From the NCBI GenBank assembly GCA_004020545.1, contig SAQE01000032.1, forward strand, positions 1 through 64,000: a stretch of DNA of 64,000 bases, given 5' to 3'. Both the position numbers and the translations under genes were made by a program. The stretch comes from Mesorhizobium sp. Lineage in GTDB: Bacteria > Pseudomonadota > Alphaproteobacteria > Rhizobiales > Rhizobiaceae. The notes under the pieces were generated by a model. The model ran no database searches and was not told the DNA's origin. It saw only the letters and a list, made by a program, of their open reading frames with translations. Each line of letters starts with the position of its first letter. The first letter of the stretch is position 1. Shown in pieces: positions 45,728 through 54,815 of this stretch.

Positions 45728-47278
45728 ATGAACGCACCGGCCGTTGAAATGACCGAACCGGCCCACCGTCGCGGTGGCGGTCGGCTGGGACGCAAGGCGC
45801 TGAGAAACGCGCCGATAGCGTCGTTCCCGACCCTTGTCCGGCAGATTCCGGTCTACGAGATCGTTCCCGACGAAGCGGTGGAGCTGATCCACGACGAGTC
45901 GCTCAAGATCCTCGAGGAGGTGGGCTGCGAATTCCGCGACGACGAGGCAATCGCGCTTTGGAAGGCGGCGGGCGCCGATGTGACCGAGACGCGCGTCCGC
46001 ATCGACCGCGCATTGCTGATGGAACTCGTCTCGAAGGTTCCGCCGGAATTCACCCTCAACGCGCGCAACCCCGACCGTACGGTCCGCGTCGGCGGCAAGA
46101 ACTCGATCTTCGTGCCGATGTATGGCGCGCCCTATGTGCGCGACCTCGACAACAAGCGGCGCTACGGCACGCTTGCCGATCTCAACAACTTCCACAAGCT
46201 CGCCTACATGGCGCCGGCGCTGCATTCGTCGAGCTCGATCATCTGCGAGCCGATGGAGATACCGGTGCCGAAACGGCACCTCCACATCATCCATTCGGCG
46301 CTGAAGCACTCCGACAAGCCGTTCATGGGCATCGTCACGTCGAAGGAGCGGGCCGAGGACACGATGGCGATGGCTGCAATCGTCTTCGGCGAGGAGTTCG
46401 TCCGCGACAACCCGGTGCTGGTGTCGATCACCAACTGCAACTCGCCGCTGGTGTGGGACGCCACCATGCTCGACGCGATGCGGGTCTACGCGCGCCACAA
46501 CCAGCCGCTGATCTTGGCGCCCTTCGCGCTCTGCGGCGCCTCGACCTCGGCCTCCGCCGTCGGCGCGGTCGCTCAGGTCAATGCCGAGGCGCTTGCCGGC
46601 GTCGCCTTCACCCAGCTCGTCCGCCCCGGCTCGCCGCAGATCTATGGCCAGTTCATGGTCACCGTCGACATGAAGACCGGCGCTCCGATGGGCGGCACGC
46701 CGGAGGCCGCCCAGATGATGTATCTGATGGGCGCGCTGGCCAGGAAGTACAAGCTGCCGTGGCGCACTTCCGGATTCCATGTCGGCTCCAAGCTCAACGA
46801 CGCCCAGGCCGGCTACGAGGCGAACATGCTGATGCATGCCGCGATTCTCGCCGGCGCCAACTACATCTGGCACTCGGCCGGCTGGCTGGAGGCGGGCCTC
46901 ACCTGCGGCTACTCGAAATTCGCCACCGACTGCGAGCAGCTCGTCGGCTGGTACAAATATGCCGGCGGCGTTCCGTTCGACGATTTCAAGGAAGCGATGG
47001 CGGCGATCCGCGAGGTCGGTCCGCAAGGACATTTCCTCGGCACGCAGCACACGCTCGAGCATTTCGAGAAGGCCTTCTTCATGCCGAGCATCATGGACTT
47101 CAACTCTTTCGAGCAATGGACAGCCGAGGGCGCGAAGGATCATGATACGCGCGGCCGTGAAAAGGCGCGCAACATGCTCGCCGACTATCAGGAGCCGAAG
47201 CTCGACGAGGGCATCGCCGAAGGTCTCAAGGATTTGATCGCGCGGCGCGAGGAAAAGCTGCCTGACAGCGTTAGTTGA
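45728..47278 (+). CDS. MttB-family trimethylamine/quaternary amine methyltransferase
   Basis: 516 residues from the ATG at 45728 with GAAGGAGG upstream. It matches the MttB superfamily along its length. There is no in-frame TAG, so it has no pyrrolysine and belongs to the non-Pyl clade, whose known members demethylate glycine betaine (MtgB) or proline betaine (MtpB) by passing the methyl group to a corrinoid protein. No corrinoid protein gene is adjacent. It is followed by a binding-protein gene and is divergent from a LysR regulator, so it may use an imported betaine. Confidence 0.85.
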   Translation: MNAPAVEMTEPAHRRGGGRLGRKALRNAPIASFPTLVRQIPVYEIVPDEAVELIHDESLKILEEVGCEFRDDEAIALWKAAGADVTETRVRIDRALLMELVSKVPPEFTLNARNPDRTVRVGGKNSIFVPMYGAPYVRDLDNKRRYGTLADLNNFHKLAYMAPALHSSSSIICEPMEIPVPKRHLHIIHSALKHSDKPFMGIVTSKERAEDTMAMAAIVFGEEFVRDNPVLVSITNCNSPLVWDATMLDAMRVYARHNQPLILAPFALCGASTSASAVGAVAQVNAEALAGVAFTQLVRPGSPQIYGQFMVTVDMKTGAPMGGTPEAAQMMYLMGALARKYKLPWRTSGFHVGSKLNDAQAGYEANMLMHAAILAGANYIWHSAGWLEAGLTCGYSKFATDCEQLVGWYKYAGGVPFDDFKEAMAAIREVGPQGHFLGTQHTLEHFEKAFFMPSIMDFNSFEQWTAEGAKDHDTRGREKARNMLADYQEPKLDEGIAEGLKDLIARREEKLPDSVS

Positions 47279-47322
47279 CAGAGAACGGGCGAAGACCCGC
47301 CGGAACCAATGGGAGAAAGACA

Positions 47323-48972
47323 ATGACGATTTTCCGAAGCAACAGTGATCGAGTTCCCGCCGCCATCGAGGCGATGGCGCAAGAAGTGCGCGCGGGCCGC
47401 GTGGACCGGCGCGAATTCCTGGCGCTGGCAAGCGCCTTCGGCGCATCGACGGCTTTCGCCTACGGCATGATCGGCCTTGCCGCGCCGACCAGAGCCCTGG
47501 CCGACGAACCGAAAAAGGGCGGAACCCTGCATGTCTCGATGTCGGTCAAGGCGCAGAAGGATCCGCGCACCTATGACTGGACGGAGATGGCAAACGTCAC
47601 CCGCACCTGGCTGGAGCCGCTCGTCCGCTACACGCACCAGTTCACCTTCGAGCCGGTGCTGCTCGAAAGCTGGGACGTCAACGACGACGCCACCGAATAC
47701 ACATTGCATCTGCGCAAGGGCGTCACCTGGAACAATGGCGATGCCTTCAACGCCGATGACGTGGTCTTCAATCTGAACCGCTGGTGCGAGAAAGGGGCTT
47801 CCGGCAATTCCATGGCGGCACGCGTCGGCGCGCTGGTCGATGCCAAGACCGGTAAGGCGAAGGATGGCGCTATTACCAAGGTCGATGACCATACGGTCAA
47901 GCTGAAGCTCATCGAAGCCGATATCGCGATCATACCGGGCCTCACTGACTATCCGGCGCTCGTCGTGCATCGCGACTTCGACAAGGATGGCGCCGACCCG
48001 ATCAAGAAGCCGATCGGTACCGGAGCTTTCGAGCTGGTGTCTTACGACGTCGGCCAGAAGGCGGTCGTCAAGCGCCGCGAGAACGGCAAGTGGTGGGGTG
48101 GCGAAGCGCCGCTCGACGGGGTCGAATTCATAGATTACGGCACCGACTTCAACGCCACGCTGAACGCCTTCGATTCCGGTGAGGTCGACCTTGATTTCGA
48201 AACGCCGGCCGACTTCATCGACCCCCTGGACAAGATGGATCTGGTGAAATCGGAGGTCGCGACGGCAACCACGCTGGTTGCCCGCACCAACATCACCCAC
48301 AAGCCCTATGATGACCAGCGGGTGCGCAACGCGCTGCAGATGGCCGTCGACAACGACCAGGTCATGCAGCTCGGCTACGCCGGGCGCGGCACGGTCGGCG
48401 AGAACCACCATGTCAGCCCGATCCATCCCGAATACTATCCGCTGCCCAAGAAGACCCGCGATGCCGCCGCCGCCAAGAAGCTGATGGCGGACGCCGGCCA
48501 GGCGGACTTCGAGCACGAGCTGATCACCGTCGAGGACGAATGGCAGAAGAACACCGGCGACGCGATCGCCGGCCAGTTGCGCGATGCCGGCATCAAGGTG
48601 AAGCGCACGGTGCTGCCGGGCTCGACCTTCTGGAACGACTGGACGAAATATCCTTATTCCATGACCATCTGGTACATGCGCCCGCTCGGCGTGCAGGTTC
48701 TGGCGCTCGGCTATCGCAGCGGCGAGGCCTGGAATGAGACTGCGTTCTCGAACCCTGACTTCGACGCCAAGCTCAAGGAGGCGCTGTCGCAGATCGACGT
48801 CGCCAAGCGCAAGGAGGTGATGAAGGACGTCGAGCAGATCCTGCAGGACTCCGGCGTCATCATCCAGCCGTTCTGGCAGAAGCTCTACTGCCACATGAAC
48901 AAGAAGGTGAAGAACTACGCAATGCACCAGACCTACGAAATGGATTTCCAGAACGTCTGGCTTGAAGCCTGA
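47323..48972 (+). CDS. Oligopeptide-type ABC binding protein with Tat signal
   Basis: 549 residues from the ATG at 47323 with GGGAGA upstream. A twin-arginine signal [15 protein letters not shown] lies at about residues 29-43, followed by an SBP_bac_5 chain ([32 protein letters not shown]). It begins 44 bp after the methyltransferase gene, so it probably captures the enzyme's substrate. No permease or ATPase genes follow; the next genes are unrelated. Confidence 0.9.
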   Translation: MTIFRSNSDRVPAAIEAMAQEVRAGRVDRREFLALASAFGASTAFAYGMIGLAAPTRALADEPKKGGTLHVSMSVKAQKDPRTYDWTEMANVTRTWLEPLVRYTHQFTFEPVLLESWDVNDDATEYTLHLRKGVTWNNGDAFNADDVVFNLNRWCEKGASGNSMAARVGALVDAKTGKAKDGAITKVDDHTVKLKLIEADIAIIPGLTDYPALVVHRDFDKDGADPIKKPIGTGAFELVSYDVGQKAVVKRRENGKWWGGEAPLDGVEFIDYGTDFNATLNAFDSGEVDLDFETPADFIDPLDKMDLVKSEVATATTLVARTNITHKPYDDQRVRNALQMAVDNDQVMQLGYAGRGTVGENHHVSPIHPEYYPLPKKTRDAAAAKKLMADAGQADFEHELITVEDEWQKNTGDAIAGQLRDAGIKVKRTVLPGSTFWNDWTKYPYSMTIWYMRPLGVQVLALGYRSGEAWNETAFSNPDFDAKLKEALSQIDVAKRKEVMKDVEQILQDSGVIIQPFWQKLYCHMNKKVKNYAMHQTYEMDFQNVWLEA

Positions 48973-49024
48973 GCCGGGCAGCGCAAGGACTTCATGCTGC
49001 GCGAAAAAGCCGATATGCAGGATG

Positions 49025-49048
49025 CGTGGTGGCGATCTTGCCACCACG
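49025..49048. terminator. Hairpin after the binding-protein gene
   Basis: CGTGGTGGC (49025-49033), loop GATCTT, GCCACCACG (49040-49048): a perfect 9-bp stem. It lies 52 bp after the binding-protein stop and before the DUF3828 gene. There is no T-run, so termination strength is uncertain; it may instead lie in the 5' leader of 49073. Confidence 0.5.
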
Positions 49049-49072
49049 GCGCCGAACATCCGGAGATCCTGC

Positions 49073-49546
49073 ATGAGACCAATAATGCTGGCCGCTGCCA
49101 TGTCGATCGCCTTGCCTGCCGCGGCACTCGCCGGGCCGGCTTCCAAGGCCGTGAAGTTCTTCTATGTGCCTGAGGTGAAGTTCGAGGCGGACGCGAAATA
49201 CCGCGACCGCTTCACCGAGCCGGTCACCAAGCTGTTTGAGGCCAACGACAAGGCGCAGAAGGAGAAGCCCGACGAGGTATCCTGCATCGATTTCGACCCG
49301 GGCCTCGACGCCCAGGATTTCGATCAGAAGACCGTGTCGAAGACGCTGAAGCTGGCCGAGACCGTCAATGGCGACACCGCCGAGGTGACGGCAAGCTTCA
49401 ATCTTTTCCCGGAAGACGATGACTCCAAACGCGAGATGGTGTGGTCGCTGAAGAAATTGGACGGCAAGTGGAAGATCGCCGACATCACCTCCAAGACCAG
49501 CGACTGGACGCTCAGCGCGCTGGCGTGCGGCTCCTCGGCGGAGTGA
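49073..49546 (+). CDS. DUF3828-like exported protein
   Basis: 157 residues from the ATG at 49073 with CGGAGA upstream. A signal peptide ends at LPAAALA. The mature protein has the DUF3828-type core ending in WSLKKLDGKWKIADITSK and a C-terminal cysteine. It is the first of two tandem paralogues; the next gene starts 4 bp after its stop. Function is unknown; periplasmic location is likely. Confidence 0.7.
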   Translation: MRPIMLAAAMSIALPAAALAGPASKAVKFFYVPEVKFEADAKYRDRFTEPVTKLFEANDKAQKEKPDEVSCIDFDPGLDAQDFDQKTVSKTLKLAETVNGDTAEVTASFNLFPEDDDSKREMVWSLKKLDGKWKIADITSKTSDWTLSALACGSSAE

Positions 49547-49550
49547 TGCC

Positions 49551-50144
49551 ATGCTTCGCCGCCTCGCCCTCGCGCTGGCAAGTGCATCGATGCTGGCCGC
49601 GGGGCTGAACGGCGGCGCCTGCGCCCAGGGGCTGTTCGGCTCGCCACCGCCGAAAGCTTCTTCCGGCGACAATGCGCCGGCGGACGACACGTCGCCGCCT
49701 GCCGCAACGCCGGCGCCTGAGAGCAAGCCGGCCGAACCGGCGCCCGCCGCTCCCGTCCTTCCCGGGTCGCCGACGGCAGTGGTGAAGCCTTTCTACGAGC
49801 ATCTCGGACTGGAATTGGACCCGGCCCAGCGCAAGAACTTCATCGACCCGGCCAAGAGCGTGCTCGACAAGAGCGACGCGCTGCGCGCCTCCGGGCAGGG
49901 CGAATGCCTCGACCCCAACATGGCCCTCGACAATGCCGACTACGACAAGCTCGCCATCGACAAGAGCCTGCGCACCATCGAAGCCATCAATGGCGACGAG
50001 GCCAAGGTGGTCGTGGCCTTCGTCGCTGCTGGCAACAAGCATCGGCTTGAATGGAAGCTGAAGAAGGTCGGCGGCGACTGGAAGATCGCCGACCTCCTGT
50101 CGGTCACCGGCGAATGGGCGTTGAGCCAATACCAGTGCGAATGA
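49551..50144 (+). CDS. DUF3828-like exported protein, tandem paralogue
   Basis: 197 residues. A signal peptide (ends near GGACA) is followed by a Pro/Ala-rich linker of about 55 residues absent from the upstream paralogue, then the same core with WKLKKVGGDWKIADLLSV and a C-terminal cysteine. The pair probably arose by duplication and shares an operon. Function is unknown. Confidence 0.7.
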   Translation: MLRRLALALASASMLAAGLNGGACAQGLFGSPPPKASSGDNAPADDTSPPAATPAPESKPAEPAPAAPVLPGSPTAVVKPFYEHLGLELDPAQRKNFIDPAKSVLDKSDALRASGQGECLDPNMALDNADYDKLAIDKSLRTIEAINGDEAKVVVAFVAAGNKHRLEWKLKKVGGDWKIADLLSVTGEWALSQYQCE

Positions 50145-50164
50145 GCGCGATTAACCCAGTCCCC

Positions 50165-50626
50165 TCAGCCCCTTCCGCGATAGGGCGCCACGCCGGTGTC
50201 GGGCAGCCAGGCGCCTTCGGGCGGCGCGCCGGTCTGCCAGAAGACATCGATCGGGATGCCGCCGCGCGGGAACCAGTAGCCGCCGACGCGCAACCAGAGC
50301 GGCTTGGTCGCTTCGACGATGCGGCGGCCGATCATGACCGTGCATTCCTCATGGAAGGCGCCGTGGTTGCGGAACGAGGTCATGAACAGTTTCAGCGACT
50401 TCGATTCCACCAACGTCTTGTCGGGCGCGTAGTCGATGACGATGTGGGCGAAGTCGGGCTGGCCGGTGACCGGGCAGAGCGAGGTGAATTCCGGGCAGGT
50501 GAAGCGCACGATCGCCGGCGGTCCGTCGCCGCGATTGAACGGCACGGTCTCCAGGACCGCCTGTTCGGGGCTTTGTGGCGTCTCGACGTGCCTGCCGAGC
50601 TGGGTGAGGTTCTTTGCATCGGTCAT
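50165..50626 (-). CDS. queF: NADPH-dependent 7-cyano-7-deazaguanine reductase
   Basis: 153 residues from the ATG at 50626 with AAGGAG upstream. It is the short single-domain QueF type. The catalytic cysteine and aspartate lie in [15 protein letters not shown], and the family block [18 protein letters not shown] follows. It reduces preQ0 to preQ1 in queuosine synthesis. No preQ1 riboswitch was seen upstream. Confidence 0.95.
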   Translation of the reverse strand: MTDAKNLTQLGRHVETPQSPEQAVLETVPFNRGDGPPAIVRFTCPEFTSLCPVTGQPDFAHIVIDYAPDKTLVESKSLKLFMTSFRNHGAFHEECTVMIGRRIVEATKPLWLRVGGYWFPRGGIPIDVFWQTGAPPEGAWLPDTGVAPYRGRG

Positions 50627-50725
50627 GGGCGGCTCCTTGCTGGCGCCCGAAACTCCTGGGCGGCAGGCGAAAACAATTATGCGCCGTTCAGACACGGCGT
50701 GTTTGGGCGCTCATTAGCACCGGAG

Positions 50726-50769
50726 CGAAAAGTGCGCAGCGGTTTTCGGATCAATCCGATGCGTGAAAT
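50726..50769 (+). repeat. Dispersed rhizobial hairpin repeat, copy 2
   Basis: Diverged copy of the element at 11230-11274: CGAAAA (50726-50731) and TTTTCG (50743-50748) as stem, then ATGCGTGAAA at 50759. The blocks and their order match copy 1. It lies in the divergent gap between queF and the flavin oxidoreductase gene. Confidence 0.55.
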
Positions 50770-50820
50770 GGAAGCGGAGCGGCACGACGCTCCCGCACAA
50801 TTTGAAACGGCAGGAAGACG

Positions 50821-52866
50821 ATGACCAGCAACGACCCGCTTCTCCAACCTTACCAGCTCAAGCACCTGACGCTGAAGAACCGGGTGATGTCGACCAGCCA
50901 CGAGCCGGCCTATTCCGAGGACGGCATGCCGAAAGAGCGCTACCGGCTCTACCATGCCGAGAAGGCCAAAGGCGGCATGGCGCTGACCATGACGGCGGGC
51001 TCGGCGATCGTCTCGCGCGACAGCCCGGCCGCCTTCGGCAATCTGCATGTCTATGACGATCGCATCGTCCCGTGGCTGGCGGAACTCGCGGATGCCTGTC
51101 ACGAGCATGACTGCAAGGTGATGATCCAGATCACCCATCTCGGGCGCCGCACCGGCTGGAACAAGGCGGACTGGCTGCCGGTGCTTTCGGCTTCGCCGGT
51201 GCGCGAGCCGGCGCATCGCGCCTTTCCCAAGACCATCGAGGATTGGGACATCGAGCGCATCGTCGCCGACTATGCTTCCGCTGCACAGCGCTGCCAGGCC
51301 GCCGGCCTCGACGGCATCGAGTTCGAATCCTATGGACATCTGATGGACGGCTTCTGGTCGCCGGCCACCAACCACCGCGACGACGATTTCGGCGGCTCGC
51401 TCGACAACCGGCTGCGCTTCACCAATATGGTGCTGGACGCCGTGCGCGCGGCCGTCGGGGAAAAATTCGTCGTCGGCATCCGCATGGTCGCGGACGAGGA
51501 TTTCGATAAAGGCCTGTCGAAGGAGGAGGGCGTCGAGATCGCCCGGCGCTTGGCCTCCTCCGGCAAGGTCGATTTCCTCAACATCATCCGCGGCTCGATC
51601 GAGACCGACGCGGCGCTGACCAAGGTCATCCCGGTGACTGGCATGCGTTCCTCGCCGCATCTCGACTTCGCCGGCGAGGTGAGGGCGGCGACCAAGTTCC
51701 CGACCTTCCATGCGGCGCGCATTTCCGATGTCGCCACGGCGCGCCATGCGATCGCCACCGGTAAGCTCGACATGGTCGGCATGACGCGCGCCCACATTGC
51801 CGATCCCTATATCGTCAAGAAGGTGATGGAGGGCCGCGAGCACGAGATCCGTCCTTGCGTTGGCGCAACCTACTGCCTCGACCGCATCTATGAAGGCGGC
51901 GAGGCGCTTTGCATCCACAACGCGGCGACCGGCCGCGAGGCGACGATCCCGCATGTCATCGCCAAAAGCAAAGGGCCGAAGAAGCGGGTGGTCGTCGTCG
52001 GGGCCGGGGCCGGCGGGCTCGAAGCCGCGCGGGTCGCGGCCGAGCGCGGCCACGACGTCACTGTGCTCGAAGCCTCTGGCCAGGCCGGCGGCCAGGTGCG
52101 GCTTGCCACGCAGAATCCGCGCCGCAGGGAACTGATCGGCATCATCGACTGGCGCCTCGCCGAGCTGGACCGCCTCGGCGTCGAGATCCGCTATGACACC
52201 TGGGCCGAGAAGGACGACGTGCTGGCGCTGTCGCCGGATGTGGTGATTGTCGCCACCGGTGGCTTGCCGCAGAATCCGCCGCTGACGGCCGGCGACAATC
52301 TCGTCACCTCGAGCTGGGACATCATGGCGGGTGCCGTCAAGCCGGCCGAGAACGTGCTGCTCTATGACGACAATGGCGGCCATCAGGGCATGGGCGCGGC
52401 AGAGCTGATCGCCAACAGCGGCTCGAAGCTGGAGCTGGTCTCGCCCGAACGTTTCTTCGCGCCGGAAATGGGCGGCCTGAATCACGTGCCTTATATGCGT
52501 GCCTTCCACGAGAAAGGCGTCACCGTCACCATCAACACCCGTCTGCGCTCGGTGCGGCGCGAGGGCAACCAGCTCGTTGCCGAGTTGGCCTCCGACTTCG
52601 CCGATGGCTGGCGCGGCGAGCGGCGTGTCGACCAAGTGGTGGTCGAGCATGGCACGGCGCCCCTCGACGATCTCTATCTGTCGCTGAAGCCGCTGTCGAG
52701 GAATGGCGGCGCGGTCGATTACGAGCGGCTGGTGAGCGGCGGCGACATCTTTCCGTCGCGCAATCCGGAAGGCGGCTTCGTCGTGTTCCGCATCGGCGAC
52801 GCGGTCGCCTCGCGAAACATCCATGCCGCCATCTATGACGGGATCAGGTTCGGGATCCGAATCTGA
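50821..52866 (+). CDS. NADH:flavin oxidoreductase, N-demethylase-like (OYE/TMADH type)
   Basis: 681 residues. The N-terminal TIM barrel (about 1-370) is of the old yellow enzyme type, the middle has a cysteine cluster, and the C-terminal half carries a dinucleotide fold VVVVGAGAGGLEAARVAAERG. The layout is that of trimethylamine dehydrogenase and of bacterial N-methylproline/dimethylglycine demethylases. The iron-sulfur cysteines are at C346, C352 and C364, but the expected second one is A349 (CVGATYC). The MttB-family gene at 45728 suggests a shared betaine pathway (inference). Confidence 0.85.
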   Translation: MTSNDPLLQPYQLKHLTLKNRVMSTSHEPAYSEDGMPKERYRLYHAEKAKGGMALTMTAGSAIVSRDSPAAFGNLHVYDDRIVPWLAELADACHEHDCKVMIQITHLGRRTGWNKADWLPVLSASPVREPAHRAFPKTIEDWDIERIVADYASAAQRCQAAGLDGIEFESYGHLMDGFWSPATNHRDDDFGGSLDNRLRFTNMVLDAVRAAVGEKFVVGIRMVADEDFDKGLSKEEGVEIARRLASSGKVDFLNIIRGSIETDAALTKVIPVTGMRSSPHLDFAGEVRAATKFPTFHAARISDVATARHAIATGKLDMVGMTRAHIADPYIVKKVMEGREHEIRPCVGATYCLDRIYEGGEALCIHNAATGREATIPHVIAKSKGPKKRVVVVGAGAGGLEAARVAAERGHDVTVLEASGQAGGQVRLATQNPRRRELIGIIDWRLAELDRLGVEIRYDTWAEKDDVLALSPDVVIVATGGLPQNPPLTAGDNLVTSSWDIMAGAVKPAENVLLYDDNGGHQGMGAAELIANSGSKLELVSPERFFAPEMGGLNHVPYMRAFHEKGVTVTINTRLRSVRREGNQLVAELASDFADGWRGERRVDQVVVEHGTAPLDDLYLSLKPLSRNGGAVDYERLVSGGDIFPSRNPEGGFVVFRIGDAVASRNIHAAIYDGIRFGIRI

Positions 52867-52974
52867 GGCGTGATCCCAACCTCCGGTTCGGAGAAGATCA
52901 TGCTCAATCGGTGGCGCGCAACCGACCTAGCAAGGAGAGCCACCTGCCGCTTCGGTCCGTTGCGCGCCGCGCAT

Positions 52975-52997
52975 GACGCCGGCCTGATGCCGGCGTC
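52975..52997. terminator. Bidirectional hairpin between convergent genes
   Basis: GACGCCGGC (52975-52983), loop CTGAT, GCCGGCGTC (52989-52997): a perfect 9-bp GC stem. It lies between the stop codons of the oxidoreductase (52866) and the convergent membrane protein gene (53008), a typical place for a shared terminator. It has no T-run. Confidence 0.6.
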
Positions 52998-53007
52998 GTG
53001 CGATACC

Positions 53008-53415
53008 TCAGAACATCCTGGCGGTGGCCATGCAAAACACGGTGATGACCAGCAGCCCGCCGGCGATGCGTTCGCCTCGGGTCATCTTCGCGCGCAACTG
53101 GGTTTGCGTCGCTGCATCGGCAGCGGCCAACTGCCTGCTGGCGGAGCCGACCAGCGCGCCTTGCACGCCTGCGGCGGTCAGCGCCGTCACGATACCGAGC
53201 GCCAGCACCTTTTCCATCGAGCCGAAGACACCTTCATGGAAGAAATACCAGAGCAATATGCCGGTCAGGAAAACCAAACCGGCCGCGCCCATTTGCGGTC
53301 GGAAGAACCGTTCCGCTCGAATATCGGGATCGCGGGCGACCGCTATGGTCGTGCCGGCCCAGAACACGCCGGCCATGACATGCAGGCCGATGACGACGAT
53401 GTAGACATATTGCAT
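53008..53415 (-). CDS. Small four-helix membrane protein
   Basis: 135 residues from the ATG at 53415 with AGAGGAA upstream. Four hydrophobic helices are seen (starting YVYIVVIGLHVMAGVFWAGT). It has no recognised family beyond a resemblance to copper-resistance-D-like or DUF2269-like membrane proteins. It is divergent from a MarR regulator with a palindrome between them. Confidence 0.7.
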   Translation of the reverse strand: MQYVYIVVIGLHVMAGVFWAGTTIAVARDPDIRAERFFRPQMGAAGLVFLTGILLWYFFHEGVFGSMEKVLALGIVTALTAAGVQGALVGSASRQLAAADAATQTQLRAKMTRGERIAGGLLVITVFCMATARMF

Positions 53416-53496
53416 GACCGCATTCCTCTCTACCGCCCCGCCGCCTGCGTGTCGCACTGCCGGTCGGTAGCCCGGCGGCACCATGAATAAGACAAA

Positions 53497-53510
53497 ATTA
53501 GATATCTAAT
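53497..53510. promoter_or_regulatory. Perfect 14-bp palindrome, probable MarR operator
   Basis: ATTAGATATCTAAT is fully self-complementary, and TTAGATG follows directly as a partial second half-site. It lies between the divergent starts at 53415 and 53573, close to the MarR gene, the usual position for autorepression. Confidence 0.65.
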
Positions 53511-53572
53511 GGTTAGATGTCAATGCATCGTGCAGTGTTTCGCCAATCCATTGCTTGTTCTAGTGTCCGGCC

Positions 53573-54001
53573 ATGACGCCGTTTGATCGCCCGCCTGTCG
53601 GCATGAATCTCGCCCGCACCGCCAAGGTGGTGGCGCAGGCCTTCGATGCCGCCTTGGTCGAGGCCGGTGGCACGTTGCCGGTCTGGCTGACCTTGCTCTC
53701 GGTCAAGTCGAAGGAACTCGCCAACCAGCGCGAGCTTGCCGGCATGATCGGAATCCAGGGCGCGACGCTCACCCACCATCTGAACGCGATGGAGGCGCAA
53801 GGGTTGCTGACACGCCGACGCGATCCGGAGAACCGCAGGATGCATCAGGTGGCCCTAACCGAGGATGGCGAGGCTTTGTTCGAGGAATTGCGGACCGCCG
53901 CGCTCGCTTTCGACAAGCGGCTGCGGGCAGGAATTGCCGATGAGAGGCTGGCCGAATTCGCCGAGGTGCTTGCAGCACTCCGTGGGAATGTCGGGGATTA
54001 A
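53573..54001 (+). CDS. MarR-family transcriptional regulator
   Basis: 142 residues. The winged helix has ELAGMIGIQGATLTHHLNAM as recognition region and the wing LLTRRRDPENRRMHQV. It is divergent from the membrane protein at 53008 and preceded by a perfect palindrome, so it probably represses that gene and itself. The effector is unknown. Confidence 0.88.
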   Translation: MTPFDRPPVGMNLARTAKVVAQAFDAALVEAGGTLPVWLTLLSVKSKELANQRELAGMIGIQGATLTHHLNAMEAQGLLTRRRDPENRRMHQVALTEDGEALFEELRTAALAFDKRLRAGIADERLAEFAEVLAALRGNVGD

Positions 54002-54007
54002 ACCGCC

Positions 54008-54742
54008 TCAGTCATAGGTCGCGATGGCGCCGAAGGCGTAGTGGCGCAGCCTGAGCGCCGCGATCAGCGCGGTGAGCTTCGCCTTGCCGTCGAAGGCGTT
54101 CTGGAACATCTCGTCATGCATCAACAGGATCAGCCTGCCCGGCTTGACGAAATGGCCGTAGCCGAACAGATGATCGATCTCGTTCACCAGATGGTCGACG
54201 CTCTGCACCGGCTTGCCGCTGTCTTCATGCACCCATTCATGATCCCAGCCATAGAGCCAGAATCCTGACGCGGCGACGAACTCGTAGTCCGGGTCTTCGC
54301 GGCCGGCCTGCGCCAGCCCAAGCGAGTTGTCGTCCTTCGACATCGACGGCAGCCGGAACACGTCGCGCCCCGGCAGCCGCGCGCGCACGGCGGGCTTCAG
54401 GCCAAGCACAGCGTTGGCCCTCAGCATGTCCGCGACCACGCCCTCGGTGTCGCCGTAGAAATGCCGGTAGTGGTTGTAGGCATGGCTATAGCTGTGATTG
54501 CCGATCGTCACCAACGGCATCGATTTCGCCCGCTGCAGCAGCACCCGGTTGGCCGCATTGGCTTCGGCATGCATGCCGACCATGAACAGTGTCGCCGGCA
54601 CCTGCTCGGCCTGCAGCACGTCGAGGATATTGGCCGTGCCGTTCAGCGGACCGTCGTCGAAGGTGAGATAGATGGTCCGGTCGGCGGCAAGCGCAGGACA
54701 CGCCACGAGCAACAGCGTCAGTACAAGAAGTCGAAGCGGCAT
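54008..54742 (-). CDS. Exported polysaccharide deacetylase
   Basis: 244 residues from the ATG at 54742. A signal peptide ends at CPALAA. NodB-type motifs are TFDDGP (catalytic and metal-binding Asp) and HSYSHA (metal-binding His pair). It should remove acetyl groups from periplasmic polysaccharide, possibly peptidoglycan. It is convergent with the MarR gene (6 bp between stops). Confidence 0.87.
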   Translation of the reverse strand: MPLRLLVLTLLLVACPALAADRTIYLTFDDGPLNGTANILDVLQAEQVPATLFMVGMHAEANAANRVLLQRAKSMPLVTIGNHSYSHAYNHYRHFYGDTEGVVADMLRANAVLGLKPAVRARLPGRDVFRLPSMSKDDNSLGLAQAGREDPDYEFVAASGFWLYGWDHEWVHEDSGKPVQSVDHLVNEIDHLFGYGHFVKPGRLILLMHDEMFQNAFDGKAKLTALIAALRLRHYAFGAIATYD

Positions 54743-54815
54743 CCGCAAGTTCCGGTTGCAATCGCGGCAGCCCGCCATGCCTGTCCAAGCTTGGCAAGCT
54801 TGCCGGTCGATCGCG

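Noticed and set aside
45728-47278. Pyrrolysine-containing MttB
   Set aside because: The frame has no internal TAG and no pyl genes are seen, so it belongs to the non-pyrrolysine clade.
45659-47446. A 595-codon minus-strand frame opposite the MttB-family gene
   Set aside because: No recognisable domain and Arg/His-rich; the plus-strand methyltransferase is well supported.
50627-50820. preQ1 riboswitch before queF
   Set aside because: The short leader lacks a preQ1 aptamer-like hairpin with an A-rich tail.
50677-52824. A 715-codon minus-strand frame opposite the flavin oxidoreductase
   Set aside because: Shadow of a strong oxidoreductase gene; no motif or RBS.
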